Positions 1 through 7,513 of a DNA stretch of 64,000 nt are shown here, one piece after another; position 1 is the first letter of the stretch; every line of letters starts with the position of its first letter. Location of the stretch: the NCBI GenBank assembly GCA_934524985.1, contig CAKSYT010000002.1, positions 124,001 through 188,000 of the forward strand. Reading direction: 5' to 3'. The notes under the pieces were generated by a model. The model did no database searches, was not told the DNA's origin, and saw nothing but the letters and a program-made list of their open reading frames with translations. Made by a program: the position numbers and the translations under genes. This stretch comes from an uncultured Faecalibacterium sp. (lineage in GTDB: Bacteria; Bacillota; Clostridia; Oscillospirales; Ruminococcaceae).

Positions 1-272
1 AGCGGGTAATGGCCCAGCAGCACGGTGAAGATCAGGGCGATCTCCTTATCCGGCACAAAGAGCAGCCCCAGCAGGCTGACGGCTGCGTAGGCCGTCCACG
101 CCATGGTGATGCCGCACTCCATGCACACCGTTGCAATGAGAAAGCTGGCCACCGCCGGTGCAATGAACATGGCAATGGGGATGATGGTGCCCAGCAGCAT
201 CAGTGCCACGCACAGTGCCGCCGCCATGCCGCAGTAGGCCATGGCCCAGCTTTTGCTTTTTTGTTTTTTCAT
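1..272 (-). CDS. Membrane protein of unknown function, partial (3' end beyond window)
   Basis: About 90 residues are visible from an ATG at 272; the frame stays open to the left edge. After a basic start (MKKQKSKSWA) nearly everything is hydrophobic: roughly residues 12-35, 38-60 and 62-90 look like membrane segments separated by short turns. The start overlaps the stop of the DUF5685 gene as ATGA, so the two are translationally coupled. The early MAYCGMAAAL pattern resembles small Clostridia membrane proteins and ECF-type substrate-binding components, but too little is visible to assign one. Function unknown. Confidence 0.75.
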   Translation of the reverse strand, partial: MKKQKSKSWAMAYCGMAAALCVALMLLGTIIPIAMFIAPAVASFLIATVCMECGITMAWTAYAAVSLLGLLFVPDKEIALIFTVLLGHYP

Positions 273-1138
273 GGGATCTCCCATTTTTCAGTGTCTGCAT
301 CCTGTTCCAGCGGGTAGACCGCGTGCTGCAGGCCCAGGATCATGATATTGTTCAGCAGGGTATCGTTCAGCTTGAGGTCCAGCATCTTGTACGCCCGCAT
401 CAGGTCGTTGGCTGCTGCCAGTGCCTGCCGCCGGGCGTTCTCCATGGCGGCAGCCTGCCCGTTGAGCTCGTTGACTACAAACACGTTGTACTGACCGTTG
501 CGGCGGTCGGCCTCGAAGCGCTCGGCCTTGTCCAGCAGATAGAAAATGCGGCCGATGCAGCTGCCGATATACCGCATACTCTTGCGCTGGTTGTGGTCGT
601 CCGTAGCCAGCGTGGAGTACAAAGCGCCGTAGATGTTGCTCATGGGCTCGGCGGCAAGGGCGTAGTTTTTGGCGCTCAGGTTCATCTGTACCACCGCCTG
701 CTCCCGCTCCTGTGCAAACAGCCGCTCCAGTGCCGGGTTCTCCTGCCGGGCTTTCTCGTAGGCGCGGCGCAGCAGCAGCTTGTCCACTGCGCGGCGCACG
801 CGCTTTGCCGGGCGCAGCTCGCTGTACTTGCGGTCCTGCAAATTATGCCAGCCCATCAGGATCTCCACCTGCGCCGCCTGCCGGATGCCCAGTGTCTGGC
901 ACATCATGCTGCGCCGGAACGGCGTGCCGGGCACCCGCTGCCGTTTGCAGGTGGGCATACGCCCCGCCAGACTGTCGGACAGGATGGCAAACAGCACCCC
1001 GTTGGTGCGCAGCAGATGGCAGGCGTAGAAGCCGTAAGACTTATACATCTGCCGCCGCACCCCGCGGAGGTAACGCATATAGGTGTTGTAATCCCGGATC
1101 GTCAGTTCCGGCAGATAGGGCCGCATCCGTCCCTTCAT
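269..1138 (-). CDS. DUF5685-like protein
   Basis: 289 residues. It opens like DUF5685 proteins (MRPYLPELTIRDYNTY, about residues 5-20), is largely helical and basic in the first 130 residues, and has a helix-rich second half (about 130-260) with many Ala, Arg and Glu. The paired cysteines I associate with the start of this family (YCGLC-like) are not present here (YLRGVR instead), so the family call is moderate. The start has AAAGGATGG about 12 nt upstream and a promoter lies 55-80 nt before it. It is coupled by ATGA overlap to the membrane protein downstream. No enzymatic function is known. Confidence 0.7.
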   Translation of the reverse strand: MKGRMRPYLPELTIRDYNTYMRYLRGVRRQMYKSYGFYACHLLRTNGVLFAILSDSLAGRMPTCKRQRVPGTPFRRSMMCQTLGIRQAAQVEILMGWHNLQDRKYSELRPAKRVRRAVDKLLLRRAYEKARQENPALERLFAQEREQAVVQMNLSAKNYALAAEPMSNIYGALYSTLATDDHNQRKSMRYIGSCIGRIFYLLDKAERFEADRRNGQYNVFVVNELNGQAAAMENARRQALAAANDLMRAYKMLDLKLNDTLLNNIMILGLQHAVYPLEQDADTEKWEIP

Positions 1139-1191
1139 AAGAGCCAGCCATCCTTTCTGTACAGTTTTTGTATCCTACGGTCAATAAGGTT

Positions 1192-1220
1192 AGTATAATC
1201 CTTTTTGTTCGGCAACGCAA
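1192..1220 (-). promoter_or_regulatory. Sigma-A-type promoter for the DUF5685 operon
   Basis: On the minus strand TTGCGT (1215-1220), a 17-nt spacer and TATACT (1192-1197) precede the DUF5685 gene by about 55 nt. Confidence 0.55.
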
Positions 1221-1284
1221 CTACCGGATGCAAAAACTGCTGTAATTTGTCATTATGCCGAATTTTGTAAAATCGTTTTCTCCA

Positions 1285-1338
1285 GCAAAAAACACCCGCA
1301 GGCCGTCTCTTTTGCGCAAAAGACAGTCTGTGGGTGTT
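1285..1338 (-). terminator. Intrinsic terminator after the RNA methyltransferase gene
   Basis: A long inverted repeat with arms AACACCC...GGGTGTT (1291-1338) is followed on the minus strand by a T-run (1285-1290). It lies about 70 nt past the stop of the methyltransferase gene. Confidence 0.7.
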
Positions 1339-1409
1339 TGTGCTGGATTTTCCCGGCAAAAGACACACTTTTCCGGTGCAATGTCTGCCGGGGCGGGGCT
1401 TAAATGCCC

Positions 1410-2606
1410 TTACTTCTTTTCAAAATGGGTGCGCTTGCCGTCAAAGCCGGACTTGGGCATGGGCTTTGCCACCTTTTCGGTCTTGGGGGCGTTATAGTAC
1501 ATATACAGCTGGCAGGGGATCATGCCGTTGTACATCTTACGGCGCTTGTTGGCGCGCTTGCCGTAGTGCAGCTCAAAGTCCATATCGGCGGTAATGGCGT
1601 ACAGACCGGCGCAGGGGTTTGCTTCCATCTGCTGGCCCAGCGTGCGCGCCAGCTTGGCAGCGCCCTCAATGGTGCCCAGACGCTCGCCGTAGGGGGGATT
1701 GGTCAGCACGATGGCCTCCGGCTTTGCGGCAAAGGCGGCAACATCTGCCACCTCAAAGTGGCAGCGGTTCTCCACACCCGCCAGCTTGGCGTTGGCGTTG
1801 GCCTGTGCCACGGCGGCGGGGTCGATATCGTAGCCGAAGGCCTCAAAGCCCACGTCCAGCTTGGACTCTGCCAGTGCCTTCTGGCGCTGCTCTGCCCACA
1901 GGGCGGCGGGCACAAAGCTGTAACGCTCGGCGGCAAAGCGGCGCTTCAGACCCGGGGCGATGTTCATGGCCTTCTGTGCGGCTTCGATCAGTAACGTGCC
2001 GCTGCCGCAGAAGGGGTCCTCCACCAAGCTGTCGCGGCGCACACGGCCAAGGTCGGCGATGGTAGCCGCCAGCGTCTCGCGCAGGGGGGCTTCCATGGCG
2101 TTGCGGCGGTAGCCGCGCTTGTGCAAGCCCTCGCCGGTGGTGTCCAGCATGATCTCGCACACATTTTTGCGCAGCATAAAGCGCACCTTGTACTCCACGC
2201 CGCTCTCGGGCAGCACGGTGGTGCGGTGCCCCTTCATCAGGCGCTTGACCACTGCCTTTTTGATGACGCTCTGGCAGGCGGGAATGCTGGTCAGCTGGCT
2301 GTTCAGGGAAGAGCCGGTGACCGGGAAGGCAGCGTCCGCAGGCAGAAACTCCTCCCACGGGATGGAGTACACGCCGTCGAACAGCTCGTCGAAGGTGGTG
2401 GCCTTGTAGCGTGCCAGCAGCAGCATCACGCGCTCCACGGTGCGCAGGTTGAGGTTTGCGGCGGCGATCATCTCTGCCCCGCCGCAGAAGCTCAGACGGC
2501 CATCCTCCACCCGGATGTTCTCTGCGCCGATGCGGGTCAGTTCAAATTTAGCGGTGGATTCGCACCCGAAAAAGCAGGGGGCGATCAGTTCAAATTTTGC
2601 GGGCAT
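1410..2606 (-). CDS. THUMP-domain class I RNA methyltransferase (RlmL/YpsC type)
   Basis: 398 residues. COG0116 proteins transfer a methyl group from S-adenosylmethionine to a guanine N2 of 23S rRNA. The N-terminal ferredoxin-like/THUMP region spans about residues 1-155. The Rossmann methyltransferase domain follows, with the SAM-binding loop DPFCGSGTLLIEAA near residue 190 and catalytic motif IV NPPYGERL near residue 300. The ATG at 2606 is chosen because AAAGGA sits about 6 nt upstream and the protein then begins MPAKFELIAPC as in relatives; a longer frame exists but has no ribosome site. The length is typical. The exact target base cannot be read from sequence. Confidence 0.9.
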   Translation of the reverse strand: MPAKFELIAPCFFGCESTAKFELTRIGAENIRVEDGRLSFCGGAEMIAAANLNLRTVERVMLLLARYKATTFDELFDGVYSIPWEEFLPADAAFPVTGSSLNSQLTSIPACQSVIKKAVVKRLMKGHRTTVLPESGVEYKVRFMLRKNVCEIMLDTTGEGLHKRGYRRNAMEAPLRETLAATIADLGRVRRDSLVEDPFCGSGTLLIEAAQKAMNIAPGLKRRFAAERYSFVPAALWAEQRQKALAESKLDVGFEAFGYDIDPAAVAQANANAKLAGVENRCHFEVADVAAFAAKPEAIVLTNPPYGERLGTIEGAAKLARTLGQQMEANPCAGLYAITADMDFELHYGKRANKRRKMYNGMIPCQLYMYYNAPKTEKVAKPMPKSGFDGKRTHFEKK

Positions 2607-2631
2607 GGTAGTTCCTTTCTGTTCAGTCCCG

Positions 2632-2665
2632 AAAAAACAGACCTGTCCGACCGGGGACAGGCCTG
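2632..2665 (-). terminator. Intrinsic terminator after the S1-domain gene
   Basis: An 11-bp stem (2638-2648 with 2655-2665; GGACAGG pairs with CCTGTCC) is followed on the minus strand by a T-run at 2632-2637. It separates the mazG...S1 cluster from the methyltransferase gene. Confidence 0.8.
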
Positions 2666-2700
2666 CCTGTGTTCCTTGTGATCCCAGCTGATGCGATGGC

Positions 2701-3252
2701 TCAGCGGCCACGGCGGCTGCGGGGCGCATAGCCGCCGCCCCGGCGGTTGTTGGTCTCGTGATCGAGATCCGCCATTTTCTCCTCGCTCTGGCTCTTGAAG
2801 CGGCTCATCATGTCCTCAAAGCTCAGGTTGTCGGAGCGGGCGGGTGCCTTGGGCTGCCACACGCGGGGTGCAGCCTCCCGGGCAGGGCCACGGCCGCCTT
2901 CACGGGGGGCACGGCCTGCGCCGCGCGGGCCGCCGGAGCGTCCGCCCTCCTGCCCATTGCGGAAACCGCCCGGACGGGGGCCTGCGGGGCGGCCTTCCCG
3001 GGGCTGACGCGGAGCCGGGGGCAGCAGCCGCTTGATGGACAGCGCGATCTTGCCGTCCGGTGCAATGTTGATGACCTGCACCTTTACTGCATCGCCATCG
3101 TGCAGCACAGTGTTGATATCCTGCACGAACTCGTTGGATACCTCGGAAATGTGGACCATGCCGACACGCCCCTCCGGCAGCGCAACAAATGCGCCAAAGG
3201 GCTTTACACCGGTCACGCGGCCTTCGAATACGTTCCCTACCTCAATTGCCAA
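2701..3252 (-). CDS. S1 RNA-binding domain protein (YabR-like)
   Basis: 183 residues. Residues 1-72 are one S1 OB-fold domain (MAIEVGNVFEGRVTGVKPFG, then VGMVHISEVS and GKIALSIK), as in polynucleotide phosphorylase and B. subtilis YabR. The remaining 110 residues are a low-complexity Arg/Gly/Pro tail (RGAGRAP, GGRGPAREA, final RSRRGR), likely a disordered RNA-binding tail and longer than in YabR. The start codon is TTG at 3252, supported by AAGGAG 9 nt upstream; no ATG fits. Its place after divIC matches the conserved yabO-yabP-yabQ-divIC-yabR order. It probably binds RNA or ribosomes; precise role unknown. Confidence 0.85.
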   Translation of the reverse strand: MAIEVGNVFEGRVTGVKPFGAFVALPEGRVGMVHISEVSNEFVQDINTVLHDGDAVKVQVINIAPDGKIALSIKRLLPPAPRQPREGRPAGPRPGGFRNGQEGGRSGGPRGAGRAPREGGRGPAREAAPRVWQPKAPARSDNLSFEDMMSRFKSQSEEKMADLDHETNNRRGGGYAPRSRRGR

Positions 3253-3297
3253 AACTCAATACTCCTTGTTTTCCAAAACTCTTGACCTGCCGCGCGG

Positions 3298-3603
3298 TCA
3301 GTTACCGGTCACATCCACAAAGATGCGCTCGTTGGGTGCGGCGTAGTTGTAAGAGTCGCGTGCGACCCATTCGGTGATCTGGTCGGCATCGCCGCTCAGT
3401 ACGCGCTGCAGTTCCTGATTTTCCGTCTGTTGCTGCGCCACCTGTTCGTTCAGTGTTTCCAGTTCTGCCCGCTTGGAGCTGATGGTGACCTGATTGGAGA
3501 TATAAGCCGCCAGCATACTCAGCAAAAGCAGCACAAAAAACAGGCGGAACGCCATGGTGACCACTGCATTCTTTCTGCGCTTTTTGCGTCCCGTATTCGT
3601 CAT
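3298..3603 (-). CDS. divIC: Septum formation initiator DivIC/FtsB family protein
   Basis: 101 residues. DivIC is a bitopic divisome protein that works with FtsL and DivIB to activate septal peptidoglycan synthesis. It has a basic cytoplasmic start (MTNTGRKKRRKN), one membrane span (about 16-37, FRLFFVLLLLSMLAAYI), an extracytoplasmic coiled coil (about 40-72, Leu/Glu/Gln heptads) and a short C-terminal domain with the family-typical DQITEWVARD. The ATG at 3603 has an upstream AGGAG/TAAGG site. It sits between yabQ and the S1 gene as in other Firmicutes. Confidence 0.9.
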   Translation of the reverse strand: MTNTGRKKRRKNAVVTMAFRLFFVLLLLSMLAAYISNQVTISSKRAELETLNEQVAQQQTENQELQRVLSGDADQITEWVARDSYNYAAPNERIFVDVTGN

Positions 3604-3649
3604 TGCCTTACGCTCCTGTCTGAACAGCAGACCTTCTGCGTCTGTTCTC

Positions 3650-4123
3650 TTACTTTGATACGTTTGAATTATACAACAATGCCCGCTGGTTTGGCAAGTT
3701 CTTTTTGGATTTTTTTGCGGTTCTTTCCGCGTTCCGGCGTAATTTGCGGGCAGTTTTGGCCGCAGCGCGGCGGCGGCGCACAGGCTGCACCGCAAAACGG
3801 TGCAAAATACGGCCGGGCAGGCGCAAAATAGCGCCTATCCCCCGCCCCAGCGCCCGCAGCGGAATGCCCAGCACCCCGGCGGTGCAAAGGGCGGCGGCAA
3901 AGGCTGCCGCCACCATGTACCACCGCAGCACGGCAGCGGTGCTGTACCCGGCGGCGTAGCTCTGGCACGCCAGCAGCACCGCGCCGGAAAGCAGCACATC
4001 CGGCACAAAAGCCGCCCTGCCCCGCACCGGCAAAAACGCCCGCGCCGCGCCAAGGGCAGCACCCAGCACGGCACAGGCAGCGGCTTCCTGCAAGAGCCGG
4101 GCGGGCAGCAGTACCTGTACCAT
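3650..4123 (-). CDS. yabQ: Spore cortex biosynthesis protein YabQ-like
   Basis: 157 residues. YabQ is a forespore outer-membrane protein needed for cortex formation in B. subtilis. Four hydrophobic spans cover about residues 1-105 (start MVQVLLPARLLQEA; later VLLSGAVLLACQSYAAG and YMVAAAFAAALC). The C-terminal 45 residues are strongly basic (RRRRAAAKTARKLRR). The ATG at 4123 overlaps the yabP stop by one base (TGATG), supporting both start and identity. Identification rests on topology plus synteny, because YabQ sequences diverge strongly. Confidence 0.75.
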   Translation of the reverse strand: MVQVLLPARLLQEAAACAVLGAALGAARAFLPVRGRAAFVPDVLLSGAVLLACQSYAAGYSTAAVLRWYMVAAAFAAALCTAGVLGIPLRALGRGIGAILRLPGRILHRFAVQPVRRRRAAAKTARKLRRNAERTAKKSKKNLPNQRALLYNSNVSK

Positions 4124-4401
4124 CAGCGCAGCAGCCGGTGCCAGAAGCCCCCGGCTGCGCGGGCGGCGGTGTACTCCAGCCCATCGAACCGCCCGGTCAG
4201 CTTTGCTTCCCCTGCTTCCAAGTCCAGCGTCTGCATACTGATCTGCGCACCGGACAGGTGCAGAATGCCCTTGCCGGTCTCCAGCGCGGCACTTTCGGCG
4301 CTGCAATGCAGCACCCGCTGCACCCCGGTGACGGTCAGCCTGCTGCGGCTCTCCAAGATCAGGTCATGGGGCAGCGGCGGCTTTGCGGCAGCTTTTTCCA
4401 T
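4123..4401 (-). CDS. yabP: Sporulation protein YabP
   Basis: 92 residues. It matches the YabP/YqfC family in length and pattern: HDLILESRSRLTVTGVQRVL near residues 12-31, a central beta-rich stretch (GILHLSGAQISMQTLDLEAG) and the ending KLTGRFDGLEYT. YabP is sigma-E-controlled and needed for spore cortex assembly in B. subtilis. The ATG at 4401 is preceded by a G-rich site (GGGGGGACTGCCT). It is translationally coupled to yabQ and lies directly behind the S4-domain gene as in spore formers. Confidence 0.85.
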   Translation of the reverse strand: MEKAAAKPPLPHDLILESRSRLTVTGVQRVLHCSAESAALETGKGILHLSGAQISMQTLDLEAGEAKLTGRFDGLEYTAARAAGGFWHRLLR

Positions 4402-4446
4402 AGGCAGTCCCCCCCTGCCAGCATTGTATGCGGGCAAGGCGGGCTG

Positions 4447-4692
4447 TTATTCCGCGATCACCTCGTACATCTCGCGGGCAACGTCCTTGGTGCGGGGCTC
4501 CACATCCGAGAGCACCCGCACCTTGATGGGACGGTTGCCGAAGGTGACCTCGATGATGTCCCCGGCGTTGACGGCCTGACTGGCCTTGGCTACCTTGCCG
4601 TTGATGAGGATGCGGCCTGCATCCGCCACCTCGTTTGCCACGGTGCGGCGCTTGATGAGGCGGGAGACCTTGAGATATTTATCCAGACGCAT
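4447..4692 (-). CDS. rqcP: S4-domain RNA-binding protein RqcP (YabO)
   Basis: 81 residues, essentially one S4 domain (MRLDKYLKVSRLIKRRTVAN, then GRILINGKVAKAS). RqcP/YabO binds the obstructed 50S-peptidyl-tRNA complex and drives alanine tailing with RqcH in ribosome-associated quality control. Length and spacing match B. subtilis YabO. AAAGGA lies 10 nt before the ATG at 4692. It follows hup with a terminator between them and precedes yabP. Confidence 0.9.
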   Translation of the reverse strand: MRLDKYLKVSRLIKRRTVANEVADAGRILINGKVAKASQAVNAGDIIEVTFGNRPIKVRVLSDVEPRTKDVAREMYEVIAE

Positions 4693-4717
4693 TTAGAATT
4701 ATTCCTTTCTTTTCAGC

Positions 4718-4754
4718 AAAAAAGCCGCCGCACCTTGTGCAGGCAGCGGCGGCG
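4718..4754 (-). terminator. Intrinsic terminator between hup and rqcP
   Basis: GCCGCCGC (4724-4731) pairs with GCGGCGGC (about 4746-4753), and a T-run follows on the minus strand (4718-4723). It sits inside the gene cluster, so it probably gives partial termination that keeps hup mRNA abundant relative to the downstream genes. Confidence 0.75.
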
Positions 4755-4766
4755 TGACAGAACCGA

Positions 4767-5036
4767 TTACAGGGTGTCCTTCAGGGACTTACCGGGCTTG
4801 AACACGATGCTGCGGGAAGCAGCGATGGTGATGGGCTCGCGGGTGCGGGGGTTGATGCCCTGACGCTCGGCGCGCTCGCGCACCTCAAAGGTGCCGAAGC
4901 CGGAGATGCTGATCTTTTCGCCCTCGGTCATGGCCTTGCCCAGTGCCTCAAAAACGGCGTTGACAGCCTGCTCTGCGCTCTTCTTGCTCATTTCGGTGTT
5001 TGCCGCAACCTGTGCGATCAAGTCGGTCTTGGTCAT
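4767..5036 (-). CDS. hup: HU-family histone-like DNA-binding protein
   Basis: 89 residues, a complete HU: MTKTDLIAQVAANTEMSKKSAEQAV forms the helical dimerisation body, followed by ISISGFGTFEVRERAERQG and the beta-arm with GINPRTREPITI and the final FKPGKSLKDTL. HU bends DNA and organises the nucleoid. The ATG at 5036 is chosen over one 15 nt upstream because GGAGG lies 7 nt before it. It stands between mazG and rqcP, a common Clostridia placement. Confidence 0.96.
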   Translation of the reverse strand: MTKTDLIAQVAANTEMSKKSAEQAVNAVFEALGKAMTEGEKISISGFGTFEVRERAERQGINPRTREPITIAASRSIVFKPGKSLKDTL

Positions 5037-5091
5037 ATTATTTGCCTCCATCTGATTTTTGTCTTGAATTCTCTCGTTCTATCGGAGCAGG

Positions 5092-5817
5092 TCATTCGAC
5101 CTGAGTACCGCGTTGTTCCTGTTCCAGACACTGCTGTGCAAAGCGCTTGGACGCAAAGGTCAGTGCCTCCTCTGCATCCACCCCCGCAAGGCGGGCGGCG
5201 TTTACCGCTGCAAACAGCAGCTGGCCTGCGGCTTCCTGCTTGGCGGCGGCGTCTGCCTTGCCAAAGTCCTGCACGGCGGCTTCCAGCTGATGCTGCGCTG
5301 CGGCTGCGTCTTGCTGCCCAAGGCCATGCCCGGCGGCACGCTTTTGCAGCTTCTGCGCCCGCATAAGCGCGGGCAGCGTAGCGGGCACAGTGGCCAGCTC
5401 GTCGGCAAGGGTGGTACGCCCCTTTTCCTTATTTTTGAGCGCATCCCAGCCATTTATACCGGCGTTTTCCGCTGCGGAGGATGCAAAGATGTTGGGGTGC
5501 CGGAACACCAGCTTTTCGCAGACGTTGCGGCACACATCCTCAAAGGTAAAGCGTCCCCGCTCTTCCTCCATGGCGGCGTGGAACACCACCTGCATCAGCA
5601 CGTCCCCCAGCTCCTCCCGGAGCAGAACGGCGTCGTCTGCGTCAATGGCTTCCAGCACCTCACAGGTCTCTTCCAGAAAATTTTTGCGGATGGACGCATG
5701 GGTCTGCACCTTATCCCACGGGCAGCCGTTTTCCGGGTCCCGCAGAATGCGGATCACCTGTAATAGCTGCTCCGCCGTATAGGGCGGCTGTGGGTTCCAG
5801 TCCAGCACACGTTCCAT
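5092..5817 (-). CDS. mazG: Nucleoside triphosphate pyrophosphohydrolase MazG
   Basis: 241 residues. It hydrolyses NTPs and dNTPs to NMP and pyrophosphate (house-cleaning). The first MazG domain carries CPWDKVQTHASIRKNFLEE (about 32-50) and the metal-binding EExxE...ExxD pattern (LEETCEVLEAI, then LREELGDVLMQV). The second, more degenerate MazG repeat lies in about residues 150-240. At the start, AAAAGGAG abuts the ATG at 5817 with almost no spacing; a GTG three codons in (5808) has better spacing and may be the real start. A consensus promoter lies just upstream. Confidence 0.92.
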   Translation of the reverse strand: MERVLDWNPQPPYTAEQLLQVIRILRDPENGCPWDKVQTHASIRKNFLEETCEVLEAIDADDAVLLREELGDVLMQVVFHAAMEEERGRFTFEDVCRNVCEKLVFRHPNIFASSAAENAGINGWDALKNKEKGRTTLADELATVPATLPALMRAQKLQKRAAGHGLGQQDAAAAQHQLEAAVQDFGKADAAAKQEAAGQLLFAAVNAARLAGVDAEEALTFASKRFAQQCLEQEQRGTQVE

Positions 5818-5840
5818 CTCCTTTTGAAAAGATACTGTAA

Positions 5841-5869
5841 ATTGTACCGCAGCTGTTGCGGTTTTTCAA
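5841..5869 (-). promoter_or_regulatory. Promoter for mazG-hup cluster
   Basis: Minus strand TTGAAA (5864-5869), 17-nt spacer, TACAAT (5841-5846), about 25 nt from the mazG start. Confidence 0.7.
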
Positions 5870-5920
5870 GCAAAAAGCCGCAATTTTCCAGCATTGTTCA
5901 CGGTTTTCTGCGCTTTTCAC

Positions 5921-5957
5921 AAAAACAGGCGGCATCCTGTGGGGGATACCGCCCTGT
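5921..5957 (-). terminator. Terminator after the zinc-ribbon gene
   Basis: ACAGGCGG (from 5925) pairs with CCGCCCTGT (to 5957), with additional GGATCC-like inner pairs. On the minus strand the stem is followed by TTTTTGTG. Confidence 0.75.
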
Positions 5958-5980
5958 TGCAAAGTTTTCGGGTTATCGGC

Positions 5981-6403
5981 TTACAGCTGTGCGCCGCACT
6001 TATTGCAGAACAGCGCATCGTCCGAGACGGGCGCACCGCACTGCGGGCAGGTCTTGCGGGCGGGCTGGGCGGGCTGTTCCGGGGCAGCTTCTTCCTCCTC
6101 CACGGGGGCTTCGTAGTCCACCTCGGCGGCTTCAGCCGGGGTCAGGGTAGCCTTCAGGCGGGTGATCTCCTGCTCGATGGTATCGATCATCTCGATATAT
6201 TTATCCACCAGCGGCTGGTTTTCCTCCTTGCCCTTGGCAAGGCTGTACACCAGTGCACCCAGCTGACGCTGTGCCTTGAGCAGCTTGCCCTGCTCGTTGA
6301 CCAGCAGCGCCTGCGTCTTGCCCTTTTCGGCCAGATCCATGGCAGCGTTCTTGCCCTTTTCGGCATATTCCAGACCCATTGCTTTGATCTTGTTAAAATC
6401 CAT
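5981..6403 (-). CDS. Zinc-ribbon protein with coiled-coil body
   Basis: 140 residues. An amphipathic, Lys/Glu/Ala-rich helical region (about 1-90, likely coiled coil) is followed by an acidic Pro/Glu/Ala linker. The C-terminal zinc ribbon CPQCGAPVSDDALFCNKCG (about 119-137) has four cysteines in CxxC...CxxC spacing. No membrane segment or signal peptide. The ATG at 6403 has AGAGAGGTG upstream. Monocistronic: own consensus promoter and terminator. Such proteins are common in Clostridia; no function is established. Confidence 0.8.
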   Translation of the reverse strand: MDFNKIKAMGLEYAEKGKNAAMDLAEKGKTQALLVNEQGKLLKAQRQLGALVYSLAKGKEENQPLVDKYIEMIDTIEQEITRLKATLTPAEAAEVDYEAPVEEEEAAPEQPAQPARKTCPQCGAPVSDDALFCNKCGAQL

Positions 6404-6482
6404 AATAGACACCTCTCTTATTCTGGCAGTATATTCTCTGCAGATGGCGGCGCATCCCGCGCCATACCGGGGTCGTATTCCC

Positions 6483-6511
6483 ATTATAGCGCAGCGTTAT
6501 GGCAATTGCAA
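6483..6511 (-). promoter_or_regulatory. Promoter for the zinc-ribbon gene
   Basis: Minus strand TTGCAA (6506-6511), 17-nt spacer, TATAAT (6483-6488), about 80 nt before the start. Confidence 0.75.
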
Positions 6512-6577
6512 CGAATGCACCGCAATTTTTACAGTTTGGTGCTGGTTTGGAAACAAATTTTACGCATTTTTCACCGG

Positions 6578-7513
6578 TTAGGTGCGGCTGCCGTAGAACT
6601 CGCACAGCATACTGTCGGCGGGCAGCAGCTCCAGCGGCAGCGGGTCCACCTGCTCAAACCGGCGGGCGGTCTCGTCCCACAGCTCTGCGTTATGGCCTTC
6701 CAGCGTGAACTGACGGCGCACCTCGCCCAGCAGCCGGGAGATCAGTCCCAGCTCGTAGGTAAAGGAGGTGTCCAGCAGGAAGTCTGCGGTGGTCTTGAAG
6801 CCCTTGATATAGCGGGTCTCACCGTCCAGCACCCTGTCCCACATGGAAAGGGTCTTGGCCGGGCTGCGGCCGCGGGCTGCGGCGTCCCGCAGGGTGCGGC
6901 GGCACAGGCGGATGTCCTGCGTATTGATGACCCGGCGGCCATTAATGCAGTACTCCTCCCGCAGGCCGGCGTAGATGCGGTAGATCTGGTCGTCAGGCAC
7001 AAGGCCGGTCAGCTCCGGGTTGAGGGCGTGGATGCCCTCAACGATGCACACACCGCCCTGCAGGTCGATAGGCTCCACCTCGGCAGCGCGCTGCTCGGTG
7101 GCAAAATCGTAGATAGGCAGCTCGGTCTTGCCGGTCTCGCTGAGCTGGCGCAGGCACTGCTTGATGAGGGGCAGATCCAGCGTTTCAAGGTTTTCGTAGT
7201 CCAGCGTGCCGTCCGGCATTTTGGGGTAGTAGGCAGCACCCTTGAAAAAGTTATCCAGACTGACCACCTGCGCCGGGGTGCCCTGCTGCACCAGAGCCTT
7301 TGCCAGACAGTGGGCGCTGGTGGTCTTGCCGCTGGCCGAAGGGCCTGTCAGCATAACGATCTTTGCCCCGGAGCCGCGCACTTTCTGGGCGGCATACTGC
7401 ACCCGCCGGGCGTAGCTGTTTTCGCTCAGCTGTGCCAGCGCCTGCGGGCTGCGGGCTGCTACGTTATACAGGTCTACTTCAACCAGTCGTTTCGGTACCC
7501 AGATCGTGATCAT
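6578..7513 (-). CDS. Uridine kinase-like P-loop nucleoside kinase
   Basis: 311 residues. The phosphoribulokinase/uridine kinase domain has its P-loop at about residues 51-62 (GPSASGKTTSAH), followed by the DNFFKGAAYYPK segment and an Asp-rich GTLDYENLETLDLP. The central IVEGIHALNP matches the family's lid/Walker B region. The N-terminal 45 residues are a short module preceding the kinase domain, as in fused nucleoside kinases of Clostridia. The ATG at 7513 has AGGAG 11 nt upstream; this makes the gene overlap the 3' end of hemZ by 35 nt. It phosphorylates a nucleoside, probably uridine/cytidine; substrate uncertain. Confidence 0.85.
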   Translation of the reverse strand: MITIWVPKRLVEVDLYNVAARSPQALAQLSENSYARRVQYAAQKVRGSGAKIVMLTGPSASGKTTSAHCLAKALVQQGTPAQVVSLDNFFKGAAYYPKMPDGTLDYENLETLDLPLIKQCLRQLSETGKTELPIYDFATEQRAAEVEPIDLQGGVCIVEGIHALNPELTGLVPDDQIYRIYAGLREEYCINGRRVINTQDIRLCRRTLRDAAARGRSPAKTLSMWDRVLDGETRYIKGFKTTADFLLDTSFTYELGLISRLLGEVRRQFTLEGHNAELWDETARRFEQVDPLPLELLPADSMLCEFYGSRT

